This document shows, in pieces, positions 9,247-19,293 of a stretch of 64,000 bases of DNA. This DNA comes from Flexivirga alba (GTDB lineage: Bacteria; Actinomycetota; Actinomycetes; Actinomycetales; Dermatophilaceae). The position numbers were made by a program, and so were the translations under genes. Each line of letters starts with the position of its first letter. The first letter of the stretch is position 1. The stretch is taken from positions 2,046,001 to 2,110,000 of the forward strand of contig NZ_JBHSWH010000001.1 in the NCBI RefSeq assembly GCF_042661025.1, given 5' to 3'. The notes under the pieces are model-generated. The model made no database searches, had not been told where the DNA came from, and saw only the letters and a program-made list of their open reading frames with translations.

Positions 9247-12200
9247 TCAGGCCGCAATCTGGATCGGCACGGCCCGACTGCGTATGACGAGGGCCCCGCG
9301 TCCCGGAACGGGGCGACCGGCCGGTCCGAGTGTCGCGCCGAGCAGGTCACCGTCGCGGCGGCCGGGCTGCAGGATGACGCCGGTCTGGTTGCGGCGCAGC
9401 TCGGCCACTGCGCCGCGGTAGGCGTTGGCCAACGTGTCGGATCGTCCACTGGCACAGACGATCCCGCCGTGCCGGCGGCCGTGCTGCAGGTAGTCGGTCA
9501 GCAGGTCGTCGACGGGGGATCCGATCAGTTCGTCGATGTCGTCCACCAGCACGGCGCCGCCGGGGTGCTGGTTGAGCCAAGCGGCGAACACGTTGGGGTC
9601 GGTCAGGTCAAGGACCTCGGTGTATGGCGGCAGGTGCGGTGCGGCGCCGTGCCCGGAGATCCAGCACACCGGCCGGTCGGCGAGTTGGTGGGCGATCGTC
9701 ACGAGTGTGGTGCTGCGCCCGCTGCGCGGTGGACCGGCAACGAGGGCTGCCAGCTCGCGGAAGCTGCCAAGTGGCAGCCCGACGGGTGCGATGTCGGTGC
9801 CGCCGATGCCGAGCATCACCTGGCCGTCGGGGCTCGGCAGATCGGTGCGCCTGCACAGCTCCGGCATGGGCGCGAACCGCTGCACCCCGTTCGCGCTCAT
9901 CTGCTTGCCAAGGGCCGAAATATGCTGCGCGACAACAGCTCCCGTCAGATCCGCGATCGGCGTCGCCACCTGCAACTCGAATTTGTCAGGACAGACGAGC
10001 GCGCGACCCGCTGGCATCGACTCGGGGAAGTCCGTCTCACGCATCCCGAGCAGGACCGCGTCACCGGTATCGGCCAGGCGCAGCACCAGCTTGCATGGGA
10101 AACTGCTGACCACCCGGCCGGTCGCCAGGGTGCGTCCGCCGGTGGCGGCGGCATACAACCCGACGGCGGAGCCGTCTCGCAGCAGCTGCAGCAGCTCGTC
10201 AGTGAGCCGTCCCAGCGTGGTCTCCTCGCTGATCTCGGTCAGGGTCTCCCAGCCGTCGATGAGCAGCAGGATGCGTGGCAGCGTGCCGCCGGACCGCAGG
10301 TGCTCCGAAAATCCACTGACTTCGTCGCGCGCGAATTGCTGTTGGCGAGAGCGTATTTCGCCGCTCAACCACTGGATCAGTTGGTTGATCCGGCCGGCAT
10401 CGTCGCGTTCGATGACCGCGCCGACCTGTGGCAGCGCGCTCAGTGCGCCGAGGTTCGACCCGGTGTCGACCACATAGATGGCCAAACCCGCGTTCGGCCA
10501 GCGTTGCGCGGCGGCGACTGCGATGGTCCGCAGCAGGAACGTCCGGCCGCTGCGCGGTCCACCGACGATGGCCAGATGCCCGTCGGACTCCAGATCCCAG
10601 GCGATCGGTCGGGTCAGCTGTTCCTGCGGAACATCCATCAGCCCGAACGGAATTGCCTCCTGTCCGGACCGCTGGCCGCTGATCCCGTATGGCGCCCCGT
10701 GCAGCTCGTCGGTGGTCACTGCCGCCGGCAAGGGCGGCAACCAGGGCGACTCAGGGACCGTGATCGCCAGCTTGTCGGTGGCGCCGGCGATCGCCGCGAC
10801 AACCCGGCGCAGGTCGGTCGGCCCCTCGGACTCCATCAAGGCGGTCCGTCGAATCGGCACACCACCACCGGTGTCGGCGACCGACACCTCGATGGCAGCA
10901 CCGTCGCCCGAGCTGCACCCGCCGATCCGCGCGGTCTGGAACGTGACCGGCCGTCCACCACCGGTGCGCACGATCGCCCGCCCGGGCAACGCTGCCGGGA
11001 TCTGCGACGCGTCAGCGGCATCGATCACGTCCTGCGAGTCTGCGCCGTCGCGCACTCGTAGCGCGATCCGCAGGTTGACATTGGCCCGTATATCGGCCGA
11101 CACAACACCTGCCGGTCGCTGCGTCGCCAGCACCAGATGTATGCCGAGCGAACGACCCACGGCGGCGAGCCGGACCAGCCCGGAGATGAAATCGGGCATC
11201 TCCTCAGCCAGGACCCGGAATTCATCAATCACCAGAACCAGTCGAGGCAGCGGTGAGACATCCGAAATGCGTTGGTAATCCTCGATGTCCTTGGCGCCGA
11301 CCGCGCCGAGGATCTGCTCGCGGCGCCGCACTTCCGCACCAAGGGAGGTGAGTGCGCGCGCGGTCAAATGGGCATCGAGATCGGTCACCAGGCCGACCGT
11401 GTGCGGGAGGCCGGCGCAGTCCTGGAAGGCGGCGCCGCCCTTGTAGTCGACAAGCACGAAGACCATTTCGTCCGGCCGGTTCGCGAGCGCCAGTGACGTT
11501 ACGAGACTCTGCAGCAACTCCGACTTGCCCGCTCCGGTGGTGCCCGCGATCAGGCCGTGCGGGCCGTCGGTGGCCAGGTCGATCCGCAGCACGCCGTCTC
11601 CGCTGAGTCCCAGCGGGGCGACGGTTGACCGTGGCGCCATACGCCATTGCTCGGCGACGCTGGTGGGGTCTGTCGCGTCGCATCCGCCGGTGCGCCATAC
11701 ATCCAGCAGCGCAGCGCGGTCCGGGATCGAGCCGGAGTTGACGTCGGGTGTCGCGTCGCAGATGCCGGCCAGCCTGGTGGCGACGGCCCGCGTCAGGGTG
11801 AGCTTCGGCAGGTCCGGGCAACCGTCGGCGTTCACTGCCCCGGTGACCGTGACTGCGGTGCTGCTCCTGACATGGATGGATACGTCGCACTCCGCCGGTA
11901 GGTCAGCGGCGTCACCGACCGCGATCAGCGCGACGCCCGAGCGTTCGACGTCGCGCAGCAGGGCGGTCACCTCGGGCCGGTTGCCGAGCCGCGCGCAGTC
12001 GTCGAGTATGACGACCGTCGCGACCGCAGGATCGTCGTTTCGCAGCGAGACCGCGTCCTCCTTCGCGGGAAGGAGCTCGGAAAGCATTCGAGTGCAGGCG
12101 CTTTCGTCGGTCTCGAGGTCGACGATGCTGCTCGCGGAGTGTGGTGTTCCGGTCACGTGCGGCAGCGCCGCCGCCCAGGACCAGCGAGCGCGCGCCGCTG

Positions 12201-13481
12201 CTGTGTCGCTCACGACGACGATGCGCAGGAAGTGCGGCGACTGCCAGGTCGCCAACTGCAGCAGCAGTCCGTGCACCATTCTGGCCCGCTCGCCGACCGG
12301 GCCGCTCACCCCGACCACACGGGAGTCGTTGAGGCAGAACGTGATCGGCGCATTCGTCAGCGACAGGGTTTCGCTACTCCTGCCGCCACCCGAGACCTGC
12401 ACCTTGCTCGGGATGCGGCCCGTGCCGACCCTGCAGTGTAGGTAGTCGTGGTGCGACGGTGAGCGTGACCAGAGCCGGCCGTCGCGCGCTGTCGCCGCGC
12501 GCAGGGTGTCGCTGATCGGCGGTGCGAGCCGGCGCCGGAGGCCGAGCTCGGTCTCCACTGCGGACTTCTTGTCGTCGTCCAAGCGACGCAGCTTGTCGGC
12601 ATACTCCGCGCGTTGTGTCTTGGCCTTGCTCGATCCGCCCTGCCGTTCGGAGATGTGCTGGCCGATCATCATCACCGGACCGAGAAACGCAAACATGAGG
12701 AACATCACGTTGCGCATGACGACGACCATGGCGATCGCGAGGATCGCGGGCAGGACGATCACCGGCCACGGCAGTTTGTGTCGTTCAGGAGGGGTGGGCT
12801 TCGTTGGTCGTTCGAGCGTTGTTTCGAGTATTTGCAAAGGGATTCGGGGGCTCGCTGGAAGGGCACGCGACACGACTCGTCCGTGGCGACCGCGTCGTCG
12901 ACGGTCAGGGAGCGCTCCAGCGCAAAGGTTGTGGACCCGGCTCGCAGCCGTTGTCCGGCGCGTAGCTCGGTCGGTGTTTCGGCGGCCAGTGATCGGCCGT
13001 CGATGTGGCTGCCGTTGGTCGATCCGGCATCGGAGACCATCGCCCGACCTTGGTCCAGCCCGACTATCAGGTGAGTGCGCGACAGGTCCGGGTCCTGCAG
13101 CGTCAGCGTGTTGGCCGGCGCCCGCCCGATCCGTTGCACCTGAACTCCCAGGGCGGTGCGCGCCCCGACCTCCGGGCCCTCGGTGACGACCAGCTCCAGG
13201 AGATGACGGGACTCGGGGGCGGTGGGCCGGGCGCTCAGCTGCGCGCCGTTGACCAGCGGCTGCCTTCCGAGTTCGGTGTCGTCGCTCATGGGTCGGTCGC
13301 CGGCATACAACTGATCGGGGATCGTGATGCCGCAGTCGTTGATCGCGTCGCGAGCGGCCGCCCACGCGGTGCCCTCCGGGACGCGCAGGCAGACGATGAC
13401 GGGCTCGGGGCAGGAGCCCACCAGGTGCAGACGGATCGTGCGGCTGGAGACGTTCTGAGGTTCGGGTGACGATGCGGTCAT
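9247..13481 (-). CDS. FHA domain - triple FtsK/SpoIIIE ATPase (EssC/EccC-like secretion ATPase), frameshift near 12848
   Basis: About 1,410 residues when repaired. The ATG at 13481 starts MTASSPEPQNV. The N-terminal part has a ubiquitin-like segment and an FHA domain (RIGRAPANTLTL...SRTHLIVGLDQGR...DAGSTNGSHIDG). After VPFQRAP the frame is lost at a run of five G on the + strand (12846-12850); a sixth restores it. Then come two transmembrane helices (LPWPVIVLPAILAIAMVVVM and MFLMFAFLGPVMMIG) and three P-loop modules: GTTGAGKSE with VLVIDEF, GGPRSGRTF with LLLIDGW, and GPPRSGRST with AVLVDDIDE. This is the layout of type VII secretion motors with an FHA head. No WXG100 substrate, EccB, EccD or EccE gene lies nearby, so it may be an orphan or serve an unlinked substrate. 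Divergent from the Tad operon. Confidence 0.82.
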
Positions 13482-13768
13482 GGGGTGATTGTTGGCCGGT
13501 CGGCGGGCGAGCTGCTGTTCCCGCGGTTCGGACTGTGGATAACGTCCACGAGACGTCCGAGTGGGACATGCTCGGAGGAGATCGATCGGCACCAGCAAAT
13601 TTGCCCACACCCGTAAGTGCAGTAACACCGGGTAGCTATTCAGTGGTTGGTCAAGAAGGTATGGCGTTGGTAAATCTTTTCGCCCTAACCGACATACCTG
13701 GTCGTTTCCTGTGTTGTATATGCAAGTTCACCGGCGGACGTGAGCGCAAGTTTCAGGGGAGGTGTCCG

Positions 13769-14992
13769 ATGGATGGCGCAGATGTCATCGAAGACGAGAT
13801 CCGCGAGCTGATCCGTCGGCAGCGGCTTGACCCTGCTCGTGACCAGCAGGTCCTGCACGGACTCGTGCGCGACGCGGTGCAGGACTACGAGGAGCGCAGC
13901 CTCCACGGCGGGATGGTGCCCCTCGGCGACCGCGAGAAGGCCACCCAGCGAGTTCTCGATGCGGTTCTCGGCTACGGGCCGCTGCAGCCCTATCTGGACG
14001 ATCCGACGATCGAGGAGATCTGGATCAACGAGCCGGAGCGAGTCTTCGTGGCGCGGCACGGCGTCTCGGAGCTGACGCCGACGATCCTGACCTCCGAGCA
14101 GGTGCGCACGCTAGTGGAGCGGATGCTCAAGCCAAGCGGCCGGCGCATCGACCTCTCGTCACCGTTCGTCGACGCCTCTTTGCCGGACGGGAGCCGCCTG
14201 CACGTGGCCATCCCGGACATCACCCGCAGCCACTGGCTGATCAACATCCGCAAGTTCGTGGCACGCGCCCGTCACCTGGACGATCTGGTGCGGCTCGGCA
14301 CGATCACGACGCCCGCAGCTCGCTTCCTGAGCGCGGCCGTCGCGTCAGGGCTCAACATCTTGGTTTCCGGCGGCACCCAGGCCGGCAAGACCACCACGCT
14401 CAACTGCTTGGCGAGCGCCATACCGTCGATGGAGCGAGTGGTCTCCTGCGAAGAAGTCTTCGAGTTGCAGCTGAGCCTGCGCGACTGGGCTGCGTTGCAG
14501 TGTCGCCAGCCGAGCTTGGAGGGCACCGGTGAGATCCCGTTGCGCCGGCTGGTCAAGGAAGCGTTGCGGATGCGTCCGTCGCGGATCGTCGTCGGTGAGG
14601 TCCGCCAGGAGGAGAGCCTCGACCTGCTCATCGCACTCAACTCCGGACTGCCGGGTATGGCGACGTTGCACGCCAACTCCGCTCGCGAGGCGATCGTCAA
14701 GATGTGCACGCTGCCGTTGCTGGCAGGCCCGAACGTCAGCTCGACCTTCGTCGTGCCGACGGTTGCCGCGTCGATCGACCTGGTGGTCCAGATCGCCCTG
14801 GACCGGGACGGCACGCGCCGAGTGCGCGAGATCGTCGCGGTCCCAGGCCGGGTTGAGGGAGACGTCGTCGAACTCGCAGACATCTTCGTGCAGCGCGATG
14901 GTCGGCTGGTGCGGGGGAGCGGCTTCCCTACGCACGAGGAGCAGTTCCACCGGGCCGGGTATGACGTCGCCGAGTTGCTGGCGGACCGATGA
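13769..14992 (+). CDS. TadA/CpaF-type pilus assembly ATPase
   Basis: Secretion ATPase of the CpaF/VirB11 family powering Flp/Tad pilus assembly. The ATG at 13769 is chosen because GGGGAGGT lies 5 bases upstream; the open frame extends about 300 bases further but that part is not family-like. Seen: N-terminal DEIRELIRRQRLDP, LGYGPLQPYLDDPTIEEIWIN, Walker A SGGTQAGKTTT, Asp/Glu box RVVSCEEVFEL, Walker B RIVVGEVRQEES and the His box TLHANSAREA. 407 residues, usual length. First gene of a compact operon with the two TadB/TadC membrane proteins, a pilin-like peptide and three TadE/G-like proteins. Confidence 0.9.
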   Translation: MDGADVIEDEIRELIRRQRLDPARDQQVLHGLVRDAVQDYEERSLHGGMVPLGDREKATQRVLDAVLGYGPLQPYLDDPTIEEIWINEPERVFVARHGVSELTPTILTSEQVRTLVERMLKPSGRRIDLSSPFVDASLPDGSRLHVAIPDITRSHWLINIRKFVARARHLDDLVRLGTITTPAARFLSAAVASGLNILVSGGTQAGKTTTLNCLASAIPSMERVVSCEEVFELQLSLRDWAALQCRQPSLEGTGEIPLRRLVKEALRMRPSRIVVGEVRQEESLDLLIALNSGLPGMATLHANSAREAIVKMCTLPLLAGPNVSSTFVVPTVAASIDLVVQIALDRDGTRRVREIVAVPGRVEGDVVELADIFVQRDGRLVRGSGFPTHEEQFHRAGYDVAELLADR

Positions 14993-15008
14993 GTGAGCGG
15001 CCGATTCG

Positions 15009-15872
15009 ATGAACACCGTTCTGCCGCTCATGTTCGGCGCGGGGTTGTTGTGCATCTGGTGGTCGTTCTGGCCGCGAGACGAGAGGCCCGCGAAACGGTC
15101 GCGCACCACCCTGCGCGACCAGCTCGAGGATGAGGTCGTGCAGTCCGCCATCAACGGACTCACGCTCAACCGCTTGCTCTGGATGTCCGGCGCGCTCGGT
15201 GCAGTGGTCTTGATGATCGTGATGGCTGCGACCGCGGTGCCCGCGATCGCGGTGGCGTTCGCAGCGATTGCGACATACGGCCCGATCGCAGTGGTGCGCG
15301 GCAAGGCACGCCGCCGGCGCAGCCAGTTGCGCGACTTGTGGCCCGACGTAGTCGACCACATCGCGTCCGCAGTGCGGGCCGGCCTGGCGTTGCCGGAGTC
15401 ATTGTCGCAGTTGGCGATTCGCGGTCCGGAAGAGCTACGCCCGGCCTTCGCCGACTTCGCACACGACTACCGCGCGACGGGACGGTTCCACGAGTGCCTC
15501 GATGCGTTGAAGGCACGGCTGAGTGACCCGGTCGCGGACCGGTTGGTGGAGTCGTTGCGGATCGCCCGCGAGGTCGGTGGCACCGACTTGGGCAAGCTGC
15601 TGCGCACCCTGTCGACCTTCCTGCGCGAGGACGCACGCACTCGCGCCGAGCTCGAAGCGCGTCAGTCGTGGACGGTCAACGCTGCCCGGCTTGCTGTTGC
15701 TGCTCCGTGGATCGTGTTGGCAATGCTGGCAACTCGTGGGGATTCGCTCGCGGCATACCGCCAGCCGAGCGGAGTGGTCGTACTGATCATCGGCACCGCC
15801 GTCACCTTCGTCGCCTACCGCGTCATGCGCCGCATCGGACGACTCCCGGTCGAAGCACGGGTGCTGCGGTGA
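15009..15872 (+). CDS. TadB-like type II secretion system F membrane protein
   Basis: 287 residues. Inner-membrane platform protein of the Tad pilus. Seen: N-terminal membrane helices (LLWMSGALGAVVLMIVMAAT and AVAFAAIATYGPIAV), the cytoplasmic T2SSF helical domain (WPDVVDHIASAVRAGLALPESLSQLA...ESLRIAREVGGTDLGKLLRTLSTFLRED) and C-terminal helices. It starts 17 bp after tadA and ends with a GTGA overlap with the TadC gene. Confidence 0.87.
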   Translation: MNTVLPLMFGAGLLCIWWSFWPRDERPAKRSRTTLRDQLEDEVVQSAINGLTLNRLLWMSGALGAVVLMIVMAATAVPAIAVAFAAIATYGPIAVVRGKARRRRSQLRDLWPDVVDHIASAVRAGLALPESLSQLAIRGPEELRPAFADFAHDYRATGRFHECLDALKARLSDPVADRLVESLRIAREVGGTDLGKLLRTLSTFLREDARTRAELEARQSWTVNAARLAVAAPWIVLAMLATRGDSLAAYRQPSGVVVLIIGTAVTFVAYRVMRRIGRLPVEARVLR

Positions 15873-16801
15873 TCGCCACTTATGCCTGGTTCGGCGCCTT
15901 GCTCGGGCTGGTCGCCGGCGTCGGGATGCTGCTGATGTATGTCGGACTACCGATGCACCGCAAGCCGGACCTGACCTCCCGGATCGAGCCATATGTCAGC
16001 GACGCTCCGATGCCGTCGCGTCTGCTGTCGACGCCGACCGACCGGTTGGACGTCAACCAGGTCCTCGCACCGTTGCTGCGGCGACTGGGTGGTTTCGTCG
16101 ACCATGTCCTGGGCGGTGCGACTTCGGTTCGCGTCCGCCTTGAGCGGGCCGGGCAGCCGCCGGACCTCGAGGGTTTCCGTGCGCAGCAGGCACTGTGGGG
16201 GATCGTCGCCATGGTGGTCGGCGGCTGCTATGTGTCGCTGACCTTCGTCGGCGGTGGCGGTTCGCCGGTGCGGGCGATCGTGATCCTGCTGATCGCGTTC
16301 GCGGCCGGTGTCGTCGCCCGTGACCAGATGCTGACCCGTGCGGCGGAGCGGCGGGAGCAACAGATCCTTGCCGAATTCCCTGCCGTTGCAGAGATGCTCG
16401 CGCTTGCGGTCACGGCCGGAGAGGGTGCCGCCGCAGCCTTGGAACGCGTCGCGAACCTCTCGTCCGGTGAGCTGTCCGGCGAGCTCGCCCGCTGTCTGGT
16501 CGACGCTCGGTCCGGCTCGTCATTGCCGCAAGCGCTGCAGGGACTTGCCGACCGCTCGGGTGTGCCGAGCCTGGCGCGGTTCGTGGATGGCGTCGTGATT
16601 GCGGTGGAGCGCGGGACGCCGCTGGCTGATGTCATGCGGGCACAGGCACAGGACGCCCGCGATTCCAGCAAGCAACAACTCATCGAGCTCGGCGGTCGCC
16701 GGGAGCTGATGATGATGGTCCCAGTCGTCTTTCTTGTCCTGCCGGTCACCATCCTCTTCGCGATCTTCCCCGGCCTCGGGCTCCTCAACATGTCCATTTG
16801 A
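15869..16801 (+). CDS. TadC-like type II secretion system F membrane protein
   Basis: 310 residues from the GTG at 15869, which overlaps the TadB stop. Seen: an N-terminal helix (YAWFGALLGLVAGVGMLLMYVG), mid helices, the T2SSF domain (FPAVAEMLALAVTAGEGAAAALERVA...ADRSGVPSLARFVDGVVIAVERGTPLADVMRAQAQDA) and a C-terminal helix ending in FPGLGLLNMSI. Second platform subunit of the Tad pilus. Confidence 0.87.
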   Translation: MIATYAWFGALLGLVAGVGMLLMYVGLPMHRKPDLTSRIEPYVSDAPMPSRLLSTPTDRLDVNQVLAPLLRRLGGFVDHVLGGATSVRVRLERAGQPPDLEGFRAQQALWGIVAMVVGGCYVSLTFVGGGGSPVRAIVILLIAFAAGVVARDQMLTRAAERREQQILAEFPAVAEMLALAVTAGEGAAAALERVANLSSGELSGELARCLVDARSGSSLPQALQGLADRSGVPSLARFVDGVVIAVERGTPLADVMRAQAQDARDSSKQQLIELGGRRELMMMVPVVFLVLPVTILFAIFPGLGLLNMSI

Positions 16802-16837
16802 CCCGTCACACAACACATTTCATCCTCAGGAGGAAAC

Positions 16838-17059
16838 ATGACCGTCATCGCGAAACTGCAGGTGCGGACTGTTCGAGCAGTGCAGGCGCTGCAGGAACGG
16901 ATCGACGATGCCGACAACCGCGAGCGTGGCGATGTGCCGGGTTGGGTGCTGATCACGATCATGACTGCCGGTCTGGTCACCGTGCTGTGGGCCACCGCGC
17001 AGGATGCGCTCACGACGCTGTTCAGCAGTGCGGTCAACGGCGTCACCGGAAAGAAGTAG
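16838..17059 (+). CDS. Flp pilin-like small protein
   Basis: 73 residues with a strong AGGAGG 4 bases upstream of the ATG. A polar N-terminus (QALQERIDDADNRERGDVPG) precedes one hydrophobic helix (WVLITIMTAGLVTVLWATAQDAL) and a short tail. Size, topology and position after TadC fit the Tad pilin subunit of actinomycetes. The prepilin peptidase cleavage site is not obvious, and no peptidase gene is visible in this operon. Confidence 0.7.
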   Translation: MTVIAKLQVRTVRAVQALQERIDDADNRERGDVPGWVLITIMTAGLVTVLWATAQDALTTLFSSAVNGVTGKK

Positions 17060-17062
17060 GGC

Positions 17063-17476
17063 GTGCGGGCACACCGCCCGCGCGACGTTCGGCACCACCT
17101 GTTGGGCGACGAAAGCGGTTCAGCCACAGCTGAATTCGCACTCGTCGGCGCGCTCGTGGTGATCTTCTTCCTCGCGGCGTTTCAAGTCGGATTCTCGCTC
17201 TACGTGCGCAACACGTTGATCGAGAACGCCGCCGAAGGCGCACGCTACGGAGCCCGCGCCGATGCGACACCGGCCATGGGCGCCCAGCGCGCAGCCGAGC
17301 TGATCCGCGCGAGTCTCGCCGACAAATACGCGTCCAACGTCTCGGCCACCACCGAGATCGAGGGCGGCGCGCAGGTCGTCAAGGTCACCGTGCGTGCGCC
17401 GCTACCGATCGTCGGACCCTTCGGCCCGTCGCAGTCGCTGACCGTGTCCGGACGTGCCTATGCGGAGGCGCAATGA
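17063..17476 (+). CDS. TadE-like pilus assembly protein
   Basis: 137 residues from the GTG at 17063, 3 bp after the pilin stop. Seen: the TadE hallmark GSATAEFALVGALVVIFFLAAFQVGFSLYVRN (Glu in a hydrophobic stretch) followed by NAAEGARYGARADAT and a secreted beta-rich tail. A minor pseudopilin of the Tad system. Confidence 0.82.
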   Translation: MRAHRPRDVRHHLLGDESGSATAEFALVGALVVIFFLAAFQVGFSLYVRNTLIENAAEGARYGARADATPAMGAQRAAELIRASLADKYASNVSATTEIEGGAQVVKVTVRAPLPIVGPFGPSQSLTVSGRAYAEAQ

Positions 17477-17486
17477 GGTTTGCGGC

Positions 17487-17966
17487 ATGAAAGGCCTGCG
17501 GCAGACAGCGCTGGCCCGGCGGTTGCGGCAGCGACTGAACGCCGCCGACGACCAGGGGAGCGCGCTGATCGAGTTCATCGTGATCGGCTTGTTGTTGACG
17601 TTGCCAGTCTTCTACCTCGTCATCACACTGGCCAGGCTGCAGGCCGGAACGTATGCCGTCGCGGCCGCCGCACGTGAGTCGTCCCGGATGTTCGTGACCG
17701 CTCCCACCGATGCCTCCGGGCAGGCCCGATCGCAGGCTGCGGCATCGATGGCATTCGCGGACCAGGGTTTCCCCGGAGAGGGCTCCGTTCAGATGAGCTG
17801 CAGCAAGCAGCCATGCCTGAGTCCGGACTCGGTCATCCGGGGCGTCTCCGATCTGGACGTCGAGTTGCCGTTGATCCCGGACTTCCTGCGCGGCGTCGTG
17901 CCATCGAGCATCCACCTGCACTCCCGGCACGTCGAAGTCGTCGACCACTACCGAGCGCGGCGATGA
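17487..17966 (+). CDS. TadE-family pilus assembly protein
   Basis: 159 residues from the ATG at 17487 (MKGLRQTALARRLR). Seen: DQGSALIEFIVIGLLLTLPVFYLVITLARLQAGTYAVAAAARESSR, the TadE pattern with Glu in the hydrophobic segment, then an extracytoplasmic region with two Cys (MSCSKQPC) that could form a disulfide. Its stop overlaps the next ATG as ATGA. Confidence 0.8.
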   Translation: MKGLRQTALARRLRQRLNAADDQGSALIEFIVIGLLLTLPVFYLVITLARLQAGTYAVAAAARESSRMFVTAPTDASGQARSQAAASMAFADQGFPGEGSVQMSCSKQPCLSPDSVIRGVSDLDVELPLIPDFLRGVVPSSIHLHSRHVEVVDHYRARR

Positions 17967-18442
17967 GAGTGCTGCGGCGTCTGCGGTCGCGCTTGCCACG
18001 CCGCGGTGACGAGCAGGGCCGGGTGGTCCTGCTGATCGCCGGGTTGTTCGGCATCCTTGCGGTGCTGATCGTCGGCGGCGTCAACGTCACCGCCATACAA
18101 CTCGCGCGGATGCAGGTGATTGACGCGGCCGATGCGGCTGCGGCGAACGCCGCGGACGCGGTCGACGAGAGCAGCCTCTACAAGGGTGGTGTCGGCTCCG
18201 AGCTGGCGCTCTCGGATCAGTCAGTCCAGCGGTCGGCCGGTGCGACGCTGGCTCGCGAGGACGTCCCGGCGCACGTCATGGGCTGGCGGGTCTCCGACGG
18301 CACCGGAGCACAGGACTCACGCACCGCGGTCGTGCGCGTCTCGGCCGTGGTGCATCCGCCGGTGCTCGGCGGCATCATGTCGGGCATATTCGGTGACGTC
18401 CACATCACCGTGCAGTCGCGCGCCCGCGCTCACGTCGACTGA
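17963..18442 (+). CDS. TadG-like pilus assembly protein
   Basis: 159 residues. Seen: positively charged N-terminus, then DEQGRVVLLIAGLFGILAVLIVGGVNVTAIQLARMQVIDAADAAAANAADAV, the Rv3660c/TadG-type helix followed by an Ala/Asp-rich segment, and a secreted C-terminus. Last gene of the pilus operon. Confidence 0.78.
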   Translation: MRVLRRLRSRLPRRGDEQGRVVLLIAGLFGILAVLIVGGVNVTAIQLARMQVIDAADAAAANAADAVDESSLYKGGVGSELALSDQSVQRSAGATLAREDVPAHVMGWRVSDGTGAQDSRTAVVRVSAVVHPPVLGGIMSGIFGDVHITVQSRARAHVD

Positions 18443-18488
18443 CGGAAAGCCCACGGCGCGGCTGCCACGTCGTCGTAGCCTGTCGATC

Positions 18489-19226
18489 GTGGCAGACCAG
18501 TGGCTGACGCCGACGCCGGTGCGACGCGTTGAGGTGCGGCCGGACGCGCCGATCGAGCCGGGTTGGCTGACCGAGCTCGCGCCGGTGCGGCAGCTCCTTC
18601 GGGACGGCCTTGAGCTGAGTCAGGCGACGGTGCTCGTCGGTGAGAACGGCACCGGCAAGTCGACTCTCGTCGAGGCGATCGCCATGGCCTTCGGGATGAA
18701 TGGCGAGGGCGGCTCGACCGGCGCCATGCACACGACCTGGCGCAGCGAGTCGCCGCTACACGACTGGCTCCGCCTCGTCCGTGGTGCCGGCGCGTCACGC
18801 TGGGGATATTTCGTGCGCGCGGAGACGACACATGGGCTTTTCACCTTCCTGGACAGCACCCGTCGGGAGAGTCACACCAAAGACCCGGAGTTTCATCGGC
18901 TCAGTCACGGGGAGGCATTCCGCACGCTCTTCGAGACGGGCCGGTTCCGCGGGGACGGCTTCTACGTGCTCGACGAACCCGAGGCGGGGCTGTCGTTCAC
19001 GGCTCAGCTGCGGCTGGTGGGTCAGCTGATGGAGATGCTGCGCGAAGACGGCGTGCAGGTCCTCATCGCGACACACTCGCCCGTCATCGCGAGTCTTCCC
19101 GGCGCGACACTGCTGGAACTGGACGACGAGGGCTATCACCCACGTTCGTGGAGCGACCTCGAGCTGGTCATGCACTACCGCAACTTCTGCGATGCGCCGC
19201 AGCGGTATCTGCGACACCTGGAGTGA
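18489..19226 (+). CDS. AAA family ATPase (SMC/ABC-type, COG3910-like)
   Basis: 245 residues from the GTG at 18489. Seen: Walker A VLVGENGTGKSTLVEAIA, a signature-like RLSHGEAFRTLF, Walker B GFYVLDEPEAGLS and the switch His in VLIATHSPVIASLPGA. This is a stand-alone ABC-type ATPase of the predicted-ATPase group. It has no membrane segment and no nuclease partner nearby. Cellular role unknown; it sits between the pilus operon and prfB. Confidence 0.82.
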   Translation: MADQWLTPTPVRRVEVRPDAPIEPGWLTELAPVRQLLRDGLELSQATVLVGENGTGKSTLVEAIAMAFGMNGEGGSTGAMHTTWRSESPLHDWLRLVRGAGASRWGYFVRAETTHGLFTFLDSTRRESHTKDPEFHRLSHGEAFRTLFETGRFRGDGFYVLDEPEAGLSFTAQLRLVGQLMEMLREDGVQVLIATHSPVIASLPGATLLELDDEGYHPRSWSDLELVMHYRNFCDAPQRYLRHLE

Positions 19227-19293
19227 GGTTTCGTCATACGGCGGCACGGTGCGTTGGCGCCACGCGATTGCCGACGCCGTACGCTCTTGGGTT

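Noticed and set aside
9247..13481. Complete type VII (ESX) secretion locus
   Set aside because: No WXG100, EccB, EccD, EccE or mycosin gene nearby; only the motor-like ATPase is present.
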